The position numbers were made by a program, and so were the translations under genes. Shown in pieces: positions 1 to 5,345 of a stretch of 5,345 bases of DNA (its first letter is position 1; each line of letters starts with the position of its first letter). The stretch is taken from the NCBI GenBank assembly GCA_038127535.1, contig JAYPHU010000071.1:1-5345 (forward strand), written 5' to 3'. This DNA comes from JAYPHU01 sp038127535 (GTDB lineage Bacteria; Pseudomonadota; Alphaproteobacteria; Rhodospirillales; UBA2165). The notes beneath the pieces were generated by a model. The model was not told the origin of the DNA, did not search any database, and saw only the letters and a program-made list of their open reading frames with translations.

Positions 1-944
1 AGGGCGGCGGCCTCGGTCGCTTTCGGTTCGTTCTTCTTGCGGCCGAGCCAGTCCAGCAGCATCTGTCCCGACATGATCAGCGCATACGGATTGGCGATGT
101 TCTGCCCGGCGATATCGGGGGCGGAGCCGTGGGTTGCCTGGGGCATGGCCTGGGTGTGGCCGACGCAGAGCCCCGGCGCCAGGCCGAGTCCGCCGACCAG
201 CCCCGCGCCCAGGTCGGTCAGGATATCGCCGAACTGGTTGGTGGTGACAATTACGTCGAACTGCTGGGGCTCCATCACCAGGTGCGCGCAGATGGTGTCG
301 ATGTTGAACTCGTTGTACTCGACGTCCGGGTATTTCTCGGCCAGCGCCCGGCACTCTTCCACAAACAACCCGCAGGTCATCCGGTAGACCCCTTCCTTGT
401 GGGCGGCGGTGACTTTTTTGCGGGGCCGGGTCGTGGCGATCTCGAAGGCTTCCTTGGCGACCCGGCGGGAGCCTTCCCGGGTGATGACCCGCGCGCCGAT
501 GGCCGTGTCCTTGTTGGGCATGTATTCGGCGTTGCCGTTGGCGGTGGTGTCCCAGGACTGCATGCCCTCGGTTACTTCTCGTAGGAAGACAATGTCCACA
601 TCTTCGTGGACGGATGTAATGCCCGAGTAGGATTTGACCGGCTTCACGCTGGCGAACAGGTCAAACAGCTTGCGGATCGGCGGCATGATCCAGGTCGGAT
701 CGTTGCGGGGATAGGCGCTATGGCCGATGGGCCCCATGATGAACCCGTCGCAGCTCTTAAGCCCCTCGACCGTGACCGCCGGCGTGGTGTCGCCGTGCAG
801 ATCATGGCCTTCCTTGCCGATGGGGTAGATCTCCCATGCGATCTCAAAGCCGGTCCGTGCTGTGGCGGCCCGCATCACCTTGACGCATTCCGGCACGACC
901 TCGTAGCCGATATCGTCCCCCATCATAATGCCGATTTTAGTCAT
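1..944 (-). CDS. Isocitrate/isopropylmalate dehydrogenase family protein, 3' end cut by window edge
   Basis: I translated this frame by hand: 314 codons run from ATG at 944 to the window edge with no stop. The family catalyses NAD(P)-dependent oxidative decarboxylation of 2-hydroxyacids in the cytoplasm. Visible landmarks are GDDIGYE at residues 9-15 (usually GDGIGPE), R91 and R122 for substrate carboxylates, the catalytic Lys in AHK (K183), D216, the metal aspartates in FGDILTD (D240, D244), and HGSAPDIAG at 272-280. The Asp in that last motif is typical of NAD rather than NADP use. Members usually have about 350-360 residues, so roughly 40 C-terminal residues are missing. Some conserved positions differ: K101 replaces the usual Arg, Q129 the usual Tyr, G185 the usual Asn and C191 the usual Asp. 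The substrate is therefore uncertain; isopropylmalate, isocitrate, tartrate-like or another hydroxyacid are all possible. The start overlaps the stop of the upstream gene and has no good Shine-Dalgarno of its own, which points to translational coupling. Confidence 0.88.
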   Translation of the reverse strand, partial: MTKIGIMMGDDIGYEVVPECVKVMRAATARTGFEIAWEIYPIGKEGHDLHGDTTPAVTVEGLKSCDGFIMGPIGHSAYPRNDPTWIMPPIRKLFDLFASVKPVKSYSGITSVHEDVDIVFLREVTEGMQSWDTTANGNAEYMPNKDTAIGARVITREGSRRVAKEAFEIATTRPRKKVTAAHKEGVYRMTCGLFVEECRALAEKYPDVEYNEFNIDTICAHLVMEPQQFDVIVTTNQFGDILTDLGAGLVGGLGLAPGLCVGHTQAMPQATHGSAPDIAGQNIANPYALIMSGQMLLDWLGRKKNEPKATEAAA

Positions 945-1260
945 GGTGCGGCGCCAACAAATCAAATGCGACGATCACACGCTCGCCCTCGTTTTGGAAA
1001 GGGATGGTGCGGCGGTAGAGAGAGGATGGAAACAACACGATGTCGCCTTTCTCAGGTTGATGCCGGTGGGTCGGCGCCTCGTCCTTCAGCATGGGGAAGT
1101 CGGCGCCGGCCAGTCCACATTCGATTGATCCCTCACCGTCGTTGCCGGTGTCTACGGGCTTCAAATAGACGACGCCGCTCAGCCAGCCGCTCGGATGGAT
1201 ATGCAGGTTTTGGTAGCCGCCGGTGATGACGCAGACCTTATCTTTCATTTCCGCCGACAT
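937..1260 (-). CDS. Small 2OG-Fe(II) oxygenase-like (double-stranded beta-helix) protein, 107 aa
   Basis: The protein resembles the putative 2OG-Fe(II) oxygenase domain that is often found behind TPR repeats or alone (2OG-FeII_Oxy_5 type). The signature is NLHIHPSGWLSGVVYLK (residues 18-34), then a GSIECG strand, KGDIVLFPSSLYRRTIPF (71-88), and ERVIVAFDLL (93-102). The Arg in the last block is typical of 2OG binding. H20 and H22 are candidate proximal metal ligands. In relatives as I know them the second block reads FPS-x-x-[WY]-H-x-T-x-PF, but here the His position is R83, so the distal iron ligand appears lost. The protein is essentially one domain, and the frame upstream of the ATG reaches a stop at 1329-1327. 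The ATG at 1260 is favoured by a GAGGGAG ribosome site 8 bases upstream. It overlaps the downstream dehydrogenase by 8 bases. It may hydroxylate a small molecule or be a non-catalytic beta-helix protein; the real substrate is unknown. Confidence 0.8.
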   Translation of the reverse strand: MSAEMKDKVCVITGGYQNLHIHPSGWLSGVVYLKPVDTGNDGEGSIECGLAGADFPMLKDEAPTHRHQPEKGDIVLFPSSLYRRTIPFQNEGERVIVAFDLLAPHHD

Positions 1261-1268
1261 GATGAGTG

Positions 1269-1275
1269 CTCCCTC
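1269..1275 (-). promoter_or_regulatory. Shine-Dalgarno site of the oxygenase-like gene
   Basis: GAGGGAG on the minus strand lies 8 bases before the ATG at 1260. This fixes that start rather than an upstream codon in the same open frame, which contains no other ATG before the stop at 1329-1327. Confidence 0.7.
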
Positions 1276-1425
1276 GGATTGAATGTGGTCAGCCGACCCT
1301 GTTTTCCCGCCATAAGCGTACCAACCTTAGGTGCCAGGCGCCAGAAGGCTGTTCCTTCCGCGACCGTCGGTAAGGCCTCAAGTCGTCAGTCCCTGACAGG
1401 TGACCGGCCGCAGCGGTGGACGAGG

Positions 1426-1455
1426 TTGAATGCAAACCTGCCAATCAGGTATAGC
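1426..1455 (+). promoter_or_regulatory. Candidate sigma-70-type promoter for the YdjM-like gene
   Basis: TTGAAT (1426-1431) and TATAGC (1450-1455) are separated by 18 bases. A start near 1462 would give a leader of roughly 28 bases before the ATG at 1490. The -10 match is moderate, so this is a candidate only. I see no clear CTG-N10-CAG or GTTC-N7-GTTC LexA box here, although E. coli YdjM is SOS-regulated. Confidence 0.35.
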
Positions 1456-1489
1456 GTTCTGCATTGTTGGACAACTAAAGTGAGATCAA

Positions 1490-2488
1490 ATGGATCCGCT
1501 TACCCAAGGTGCGATTGGCGCGACTCTCCCAGTCGCCATCCGATCTAAAGGCCGGGAGAGGCTGGCGTGCGCGGCCGGCTTTCTCGCCGGGATGGCGGCA
1601 GATCTGGATGCCTTCATCATGTCGTCCACGGATAGTTTGCTCTACCTGGAGTTTCATCGACAATTTACCCATTCGTTTGTGTTGATCCCGATTGGAAGCC
1701 TGGTTGTCGCGGCGCTGCTTTATGTGGCTCTCCGCCGGTGGGGTAGAACCGGATTTTTGACCCTTTGGATGTTCTGCGCGCTCGGGTACGCGACCCACGG
1801 TCTGCTGGACGCCGCCACCTCGTACGGCACACAGCTCCTATGGCCTTTCAGCGATACGCGTTTTGCCGCCGGCATTATCTCAATCATCGATCCGCTTTTT
1901 ACCGGGCCGGTTTTGGTGCTGGTTCTTATTTCGGTTGTCCGGCGAAAAGTGGTCCTGGCTCAAGCTGCTCTCATCTGGGCGCTTTCCTATCTCGGACTTG
2001 GCGCACACCAACACAGCAGTGCGGAGGCGATAGCCACACAATTGGCCAAGCAGCGAGGGCATGTTCCGGTTCGCCTGGATGTGAAACCGAGCTTCGGCAA
2101 CCTGATCGTCTGGAAGAGCATCTACGAGGCGGACGGGCGCTATTACGTCGATGCCGTTCGTCCAAACGTCAGGGAGGCCGTATTTACCGGAACCTCCATC
2201 CCCAAGCTGAATTTCGAGCGCGACCTGCCTTGGCTTGATATGTCTACACAGCAGGCCAGGGACGTTCACCGTTTTGCACAGTTTAGCGATGGGTTTTTAG
2301 CCAAGGCGGTCAGTGGCGGCGAAAGGGTCATTGATGTCCGCTATTCTTTGCTTCCCAACGAAATTGCCCCGCTTTGGTCGATCCGTCTGAGTAAAGATGC
2401 GGCGGCGGATGTGCATGCGCAGTTTGAAACGCACCGGTCGAACACCCGCGACAATCTGGCGAAACTCATCTCAATGATCGTTGATTGA
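1490..2488 (+). CDS. YdjM-type inner-membrane putative metal-dependent hydrolase, 332 aa
   Basis: The protein matches the family of membrane-associated putative metal-dependent hydrolases named after E. coli YdjM (LexA-binding, inner membrane-associated putative hydrolase). Family landmarks are MDPLTQGAIGA at the N-terminus, AADLD (36-40), HRQFTHSF (56-63), and HGLLDAATSYGTQLLWPFSD (103-122). D2, D38/D40, H56, H61, H103 and D107 are the likely metal-binding polar residues. Hydrophobic segments lie at about 25-36, 62-81, 88-106, 138-152 and 154-173. The C-terminal half (about 175-332) is soluble and includes PSFGNLIVWKSIYEADGRYYV, a pattern common in longer members. The start has a modest GTGAG ribosome site 5 bases upstream. 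The gene stands alone, divergent from the oxygenase-like gene and convergent with purK. No enzymatic reaction is established for most of this family, so the substrate cannot be stated. Confidence 0.85.
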   Translation: MDPLTQGAIGATLPVAIRSKGRERLACAAGFLAGMAADLDAFIMSSTDSLLYLEFHRQFTHSFVLIPIGSLVVAALLYVALRRWGRTGFLTLWMFCALGYATHGLLDAATSYGTQLLWPFSDTRFAAGIISIIDPLFTGPVLVLVLISVVRRKVVLAQAALIWALSYLGLGAHQHSSAEAIATQLAKQRGHVPVRLDVKPSFGNLIVWKSIYEADGRYYVDAVRPNVREAVFTGTSIPKLNFERDLPWLDMSTQQARDVHRFAQFSDGFLAKAVSGGERVIDVRYSLLPNEIAPLWSIRLSKDAAADVHAQFETHRSNTRDNLAKLISMIVD

Positions 2489-2529
2489 CCGAAAATTGGG
2501 CCCCTGAGAAAAAACTTTTCAGCCCTCGG
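2489..2529. terminator. Imperfect hairpin between convergent genes, possible shared terminator
   Basis: Nested complementary arms CCGA/TCGG, GGG/CCC, CTGA/TCAG and AAAA/TTTT surround a short loop, with unpaired bases almost all on the left arm. It begins immediately after the stop of the YdjM-like gene and lies 32 bases beyond the purK stop. Read on the minus strand it is followed by AATTTTC, a short T-rich tract; on the plus strand no T-tract follows. It is a weak candidate. A second inverted pair, GGCCAA (2528-2533) and TTGGCC (2556-2561), reaches into the purK stop region. Confidence 0.3.
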
Positions 2530-2560
2530 CCAAAAGTGATGTGGCTGGCGGCGTGTTGGC

Positions 2561-3685
2561 CTAATCGGCGGCACTGCCAAGAAAGGTGACATGTCCCATT
2601 TTCCGGCCCGGCCTGGCTTCTCTCTTACCGTACATATGCAGCTTGGCGTTCGGCTGCCGCACATACTGATCGATATTGTTGGCGTCCTCGCCGATAATGT
2701 TTTGCATCCGCGCGTCGATAAACCGGTTCGTGTTGCCCAGCGGCAGGCCGCAGGTCGCCCTTACCACCTGTTCAAATTGATCGGTGTAGGCCGCATCAAG
2801 TGTCCAGTGTCCGGAATTATGCGGCCGCGGTGCGATTTCGTTGGCGAATATCTCCCCTGACGGCATCAGGAAAAGCTCCAAGCAGATCAACCCGACCAGG
2901 TCCAGGGCGGCCGCCAAGTCATAGGCAATTTCCTGGGCAGCCTTGCTGATCTTGGGATCGATGGGGGCCGGAACGGTGGACGTATCCAGAATATGGTTCT
3001 TATGGACATTAAACGCGGGGTCGTAGGCCGCCATGTCCCCGTTAAAATCCCGGGCCACGATGACGGACAATTCGCACTCAAAATCCAATTTTTGTTCCAG
3101 GATGGCGGCCATATCGGCGCCGGCCGAGAGCCGGTCCCAAATCTCCAGCACCTCTGCGTCGCCCAGCCCGCTGTCGATGACCGCCTGGCCTTTGCCGTCA
3201 TACCCGCCGTAGGCCACCTTGAAAACCGCCGGCCGGCCATCCTCGCCGAGCGCCGCCAGCAGTTTGTCGCGCTCTCGGACTGGACGCCAGTCGGCCGTCG
3301 GAATGCCGGCTGACGACAGAAACGTTTTCTCGGAAATTCTGTCCTGGGCGATCTCCAGTATACGGCAATCGGGAACTACGGGCACCCTTTCCGCCAGCCA
3401 CTGCACCGCGTCCAGGGGCAGTTGTTCCAGCTCGTAAGTCACCACATCGGCAAGGTCGGCAAATTTCTGCAGACCGATGCGATCAGTATAGTCCGACAGA
3501 ATATGATGATGCGCGACCGAGGCCGCGGGATCATCGGCGCTCTGGGATAGTACTACTGACCGGTAGCCGAGCCGTGTGGCGGCGATGGCCGTCATGCGGC
3601 CGAGCTGACCGCCACCGATGATGCCCAGCACGGAGCCTATGGGTAAGGGGGTTTTCATCGGCACGTTGTTCGGCTCGGCTGTCAT
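2561..3685 (-). CDS. purK: N5-carboxyaminoimidazole ribonucleotide synthase PurK, 374 aa
   Basis: PurK is a cytoplasmic ATP-grasp enzyme that makes N5-CAIR from AIR, bicarbonate and ATP in de novo purine synthesis. Motifs in order are the N-terminal GGGQLGRM (24-31), TYELEQLP (83-90), QDRISEKTFLSSAGIPTA (114-131), the ATP-binding GGYDGKGQ (160-167), ECELSVIVAR (203-212), VGLICLELF (264-272), the Mg/ATP site NEIAPRPHNSGHWT (282-295), and YGKREARPGRKMGHVT near the C-terminus. The length is slightly above E. coli PurK (about 355), and the end just after GHVT looks natural. The start at 3685 has GAGG 4 bases upstream; the internal Met10 has no ribosome site. It follows purE by 11 bases, so they are almost certainly one operon. 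Some usually conserved positions differ, notably V307 in TDQFEQVVRA, where relatives have SQFEQH-x-RA. All core ATP-grasp residues that I recognise are present. Confidence 0.97.
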   Translation of the reverse strand: MTAEPNNVPMKTPLPIGSVLGIIGGGQLGRMTAIAATRLGYRSVVLSQSADDPAASVAHHHILSDYTDRIGLQKFADLADVVTYELEQLPLDAVQWLAERVPVVPDCRILEIAQDRISEKTFLSSAGIPTADWRPVRERDKLLAALGEDGRPAVFKVAYGGYDGKGQAVIDSGLGDAEVLEIWDRLSAGADMAAILEQKLDFECELSVIVARDFNGDMAAYDPAFNVHKNHILDTSTVPAPIDPKISKAAQEIAYDLAAALDLVGLICLELFLMPSGEIFANEIAPRPHNSGHWTLDAAYTDQFEQVVRATCGLPLGNTNRFIDARMQNIIGEDANNIDQYVRQPNAKLHMYGKREARPGRKMGHVTFLGSAAD

Positions 3686-3696
3686 GCTGCCTCGTC

Positions 3697-4206
3697 CTAG
3701 ACGGGGGACGCCGGCACGTCTTGGGTTTGTCGGTCTCGCCAGGATTTTACGTTTTGGGCAACCTTGGCGTCTTGGAGGGCAATAATCTGGGCCGCCAGCA
3801 GACCGGCGTTCTTTGCGCCGGAGACGCCAATGGCCAGAGTCCCGACCGGCACGCCGCCAGGCATTTGTACGATGGACAGCAGACTATCCATGCCGTCGAG
3901 ACTCTTGGATTCAACCGGCACGCCCAGGACCGGCAAGGTTGTCATGGCGGCCACCATGCCCGGCAGGTGCGCCGCCCCGCCGGCGCCGGCGATAATAACT
4001 TGAAATCCCGCGTCCGCCGCGCCGCGGGCGAACTCATACAGCCGGTCCGGCGTCCGGTGCGCAGACACGACGAGCGCCTCGCTGTCAACGTCTACCTCGG
4101 AAAGCATGTCGACGGCATGTTGCATGGTCGGCCAATCCGATTTGCTCCCCATGATGACCGCCACCCGTGGCGCGGACGAGTCGGCCTGCTGATCCTGCGT
4201 TGCCAT
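3697..4206 (-). CDS. purE: N5-carboxyaminoimidazole ribonucleotide mutase PurE (class I), 169 aa
   Basis: Class I PurE converts N5-CAIR, the PurK product, to 4-carboxy-AIR in the cytoplasm; family members form octamers. The diagnostic motifs are present: MGSKSDWPTM (19-28), VSAHRTP (47-53) with the catalytic His at residue 50, IAGAGGAAHLPGMVAA (72-87), LPVLGVPVES (91-100), and PGGVPVGTLAIGVSGAKNAGLLAAQI (116-141). The length is normal for the family. The ATG at 4206 is supported by GGAG 8 bases upstream. Residues 2-13 form a short polar extension before the first strand, common in alphaproteobacterial PurE. It is the first gene of the purE-purK operon. The pairing with PurK fits the class I (bacterial) mutase rather than the class II AIR carboxylase of metazoa. 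Confidence 0.97.
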   Translation of the reverse strand: MATQDQQADSSAPRVAVIMGSKSDWPTMQHAVDMLSEVDVDSEALVVSAHRTPDRLYEFARGAADAGFQVIIAGAGGAAHLPGMVAAMTTLPVLGVPVESKSLDGMDSLLSIVQMPGGVPVGTLAIGVSGAKNAGLLAAQIIALQDAKVAQNVKSWRDRQTQDVPASPV

Positions 4207-4214
4207 ATACTTTT

Positions 4215-4218
4215 CTCC
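4215..4218 (-). promoter_or_regulatory. Shine-Dalgarno site of purE
   Basis: GGAG on the minus strand sits 8 bases before the purE ATG, inside TTTGGAGAAAAG. It confirms the chosen start. Confidence 0.7.
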
Positions 4219-4235
4219 AAAGGAAACGGCGATAA

Positions 4236-4259
4236 GAGCCTTCTTAACGCTTCAGGCTC
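4236..4259 (-). repeat. Inverted repeat in the purE leader
   Basis: GAGCCT (4236-4241) and AGGCTC (4254-4259) are a perfect 6-base inverted repeat around a 12-base loop, 29 bases before the purE ATG. It could be a leader hairpin or a protein site. It does not match the E. coli PurR operator (ACGCAAACGTTTGCGT). Function is unproven. Confidence 0.35.
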
Positions 4260-4262
4260 ACT

Positions 4263-4293
4263 TTTAGAAATAATTTTTCAGTTCAGCCGTCAA
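4263..4293 (-). promoter_or_regulatory. Candidate purEK promoter
   Basis: On the minus strand TTGACG (4293-4288) is a good -35. TCTAAA (4268-4263) matches 4 of 6 -10 bases, but the 19-base spacer is long; TATTTC at 4272-4267 is an alternative with a short 15-base spacer. The surrounding AT-rich tract fits a promoter upstream of purE. The -35 is more secure than the -10. Confidence 0.35.
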
Positions 4294-4730
4294 AGAACGG
4301 GACGATCGGGTGGGCGGCGGCGCTGATCTGAGCTCCCCGCCGGCGCTAAGATTTACGGCAGCTTCAGGAACTCGTTAAGCCACTCAGTTGACCTCGGAAT
4401 TCACGTCTAAGTTATGCAAATTTGAGGAACCTGGACTGTAGACAGGATAGTAGACCTTTCCTCACTATCAGTTTTCTACTCCAAACTCCCACGCCCTTGG
4501 CTTGGCCGCAGCATGTCCAGCATTCGAACTTTTAGGACCCTAAATCGTTAGATCGATTGGTACTATTTAAAGGCTGTACTTCCAGATGAGACCAAATCCG
4601 ACGAGGCTATTGAGTAATGTGGTTGATGGTGTTTGTCCGCTATTGGCTAATCTGAGAAGATTTTAGCCGCCGCCAAGTATGTCTGTTCAGGTTTCCACTC
4701 AAGACATTCTCACTTCAAGCGGATTGCCTC
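4294..4730. other. Intergenic stretch without a convincing gene
   Basis: Together with the purE leader this makes a 524-base gap. It is visibly more AT-rich than the neighbouring genes and broken by stops in all frames; only ORFs of 15 codons or so start with ATG in the parts I read. A TTCGAA-containing stretch near 4523 does not fold into a tRNA T-arm. The one structural item is the inverted repeat at 4645-4668, listed separately. I see no recognisable gene remnant, insertion sequence end or RNA gene. Confidence 0.6.
4645..4668 (-). repeat. Bulged hairpin downstream of the nuclease pseudogene
   Basis: GGCTAA-TCT and AGA-TT-TTAGCC pair into a 9-base stem with a 2-base bulge and a GAGA loop (read on the plus strand). 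It lies 62 bases past the stop of the nuclease-like gene and could end its transcript. No T-run follows on the minus strand, so it is not a typical intrinsic terminator. Confidence 0.3.
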
Positions 4731-5317
4731 TCATTTTCGTAACCTGCGCCGCCACTCCCACGGCATCAGAAACTCACCACCCCATAGACCAGGCTTAGCC
4801 GTAAGAGCTGCATCCTCCGCAACAACATAGTCGTCTGAAAAATGCCGATACGCCACCGCTAGCCCCTCCTGCACAAGCCAGGCGTTGAGGTCCTGTCCAT
4901 CCAACTTGCAAACAGCCACCATTCGGCCGCAGCGGTCCGTGTCCTTCCGCTGGCAGGTGACGTTCTTTTTCCCGACTAGCTTTCTAAGGGCCCTGGCAGC
5001 CTCATCTCCGCACCGGTAGTCATGGCCACCCCGCTTACACTGCTGAGTCTTCTCAGATGCGTCTACGCCGTGCAGGCGGATTCGTACACCGTTAATGCGG
5101 AAACTGGCCCATCGATTACCCGAGCTGGCCCAGTGACACGATCCAGGTTCCTTTCGCCGTGGCAATGGTGGTCGCCAGTTTTATGGTTGTTGTGGCAGCC
5201 AAGCGAGTCGAGACGGTCGCCGGGAGCCAAGCCAGATGAAGTTTCGAAAATGGCCAAAAATAACGCAAGCGTGGTACTTATATGGCACCTAAGTGCAGAT
5301 TGTCGGAATAGGGCCAT
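4731..5317 (-). pseudogene. Frameshifted secreted staphylococcal-nuclease-like protein (thermonuclease family)
   Basis: Two overlapping minus-strand frames together make one SNase-like gene. The first frame (ATG 5317, open upstream to the window edge, stop at 5063) gives a likely signal peptide (about residues 1-31, ending SSGLA), a Cys/His module (GCHNNHKTGDHHCH, 40-53), then GPARVIDG (63-70). The second frame (ending at TGA 4733-4731) continues with SFRINGVRIRLHGVDASEKTQQC, DRCGRMVAVCKLDGQDLNAWLVQEGLAVAY and PGLWGGEF. Family catalytic equivalents are visible: Arg in RIRL, Glu in DASE, Arg in CGR. Joining the frames near 5104-5110 restores the fold, and the span of 587 bases is one short of a whole number of codons. 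The break removes the second Asp of the V-I-D-G-D metal motif. The C-terminal frame has its own ATG at 5165, but that would lack the signal peptide and first strand. It could be a true pseudogene or a sequencing error. Confidence 0.8.
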
Positions 5318-5345
5318 GACATAACCCGTTGATTTAAATGGCTCC

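Noticed and set aside
129..584. Plus-strand open frame of 151 codons
   Set aside because: It lies fully antisense to the dehydrogenase and reads as low-complexity Gly/Val/Asp-rich protein typical of a shadow frame.
606..1226. Plus-strand open frame of 206 codons spanning both minus-strand genes at the left
   Set aside because: It is antisense to two genes with clear family motifs, crosses their junction and shows no recognisable domain. Long antisense frames are expected in GC-rich coding DNA.
1261..1329. Possible N-terminal extension of the oxygenase-like gene
   Set aside because: The frame is open back to the stop at 1329-1327 but has no ATG in that stretch, and the GAGGGAG site favours the ATG at 1260.
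1466..1475. Short inverted repeat GTTG-GA-CAAC near the expected transcription start of the YdjM-like gene
   Set aside because: Four-base arms are too short to support an operator call.
3721..4326. Plus-strand open frame of 201 codons over purE
   Set aside because: It is antisense to purE, which is certain from its motifs, and the translation is not recognisable.
4386..4420. Plus-strand TTGACC followed by a GTTATG-like -10
   Set aside because: The spacing is plausible, but no plus-strand gene follows in the window, so it is likely chance.
4515..4535. Possible tRNA T-loop (TTCGAA)
   Set aside because: Flanking bases on either strand do not pair into a T-stem, and no acceptor stem or anticodon arm is visible.

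Overview
The window looks like chromosomal DNA from a GC-rich proteobacterium, most likely an alphaproteobacterium. The support is high-GC third positions in most genes, long antisense open frames of the kind high-GC codon use creates, and the character of the proteins. The lineage is an inference, as no rRNA or other decisive marker is present.

Left part (1-1489). Two minus-strand genes form an overlapping pair. A small 2-oxoglutarate/Fe(II)-oxygenase-like protein (1260 to 937) is followed by a decarboxylating-dehydrogenase-family enzyme (isocitrate/isopropylmalate dehydrogenase type, 944 to beyond base 1). Their reading frames overlap by 8 bases, so they are probably translated together. 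Both carry substitutions at positions normally conserved in their active sites. A 229-base divergent intergenic region separates them from the next gene and holds a plausible plus-strand promoter.

Middle (1490-4206). A plus-strand gene encodes a membrane-bound putative metal-dependent hydrolase of the YdjM type. It converges on a minus-strand purE-purK operon. PurK makes N5-CAIR from AIR, bicarbonate and ATP, and PurE converts it to CAIR, so together they carry out the carboxylation step of de novo purine synthesis. A weak, imperfect hairpin lies between the convergent ends.

Right part (4207-5345). A more AT-rich 524-base stretch without a convincing gene carries the purE leader, a candidate promoter and two small inverted repeats. 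Beyond it lies a minus-strand gene for a secreted staphylococcal-nuclease-like protein. It appears broken by a one-base frameshift exactly in the metal-binding I-D-G-D motif, with an N-terminal Cys/His module before the nuclease domain.

I found no mobile element, CRISPR array, tRNA or rRNA, and no clear evidence of a wholly new system. The most unusual observations are the frameshifted nuclease and the coupled oxygenase-like/dehydrogenase pair with altered active sites.
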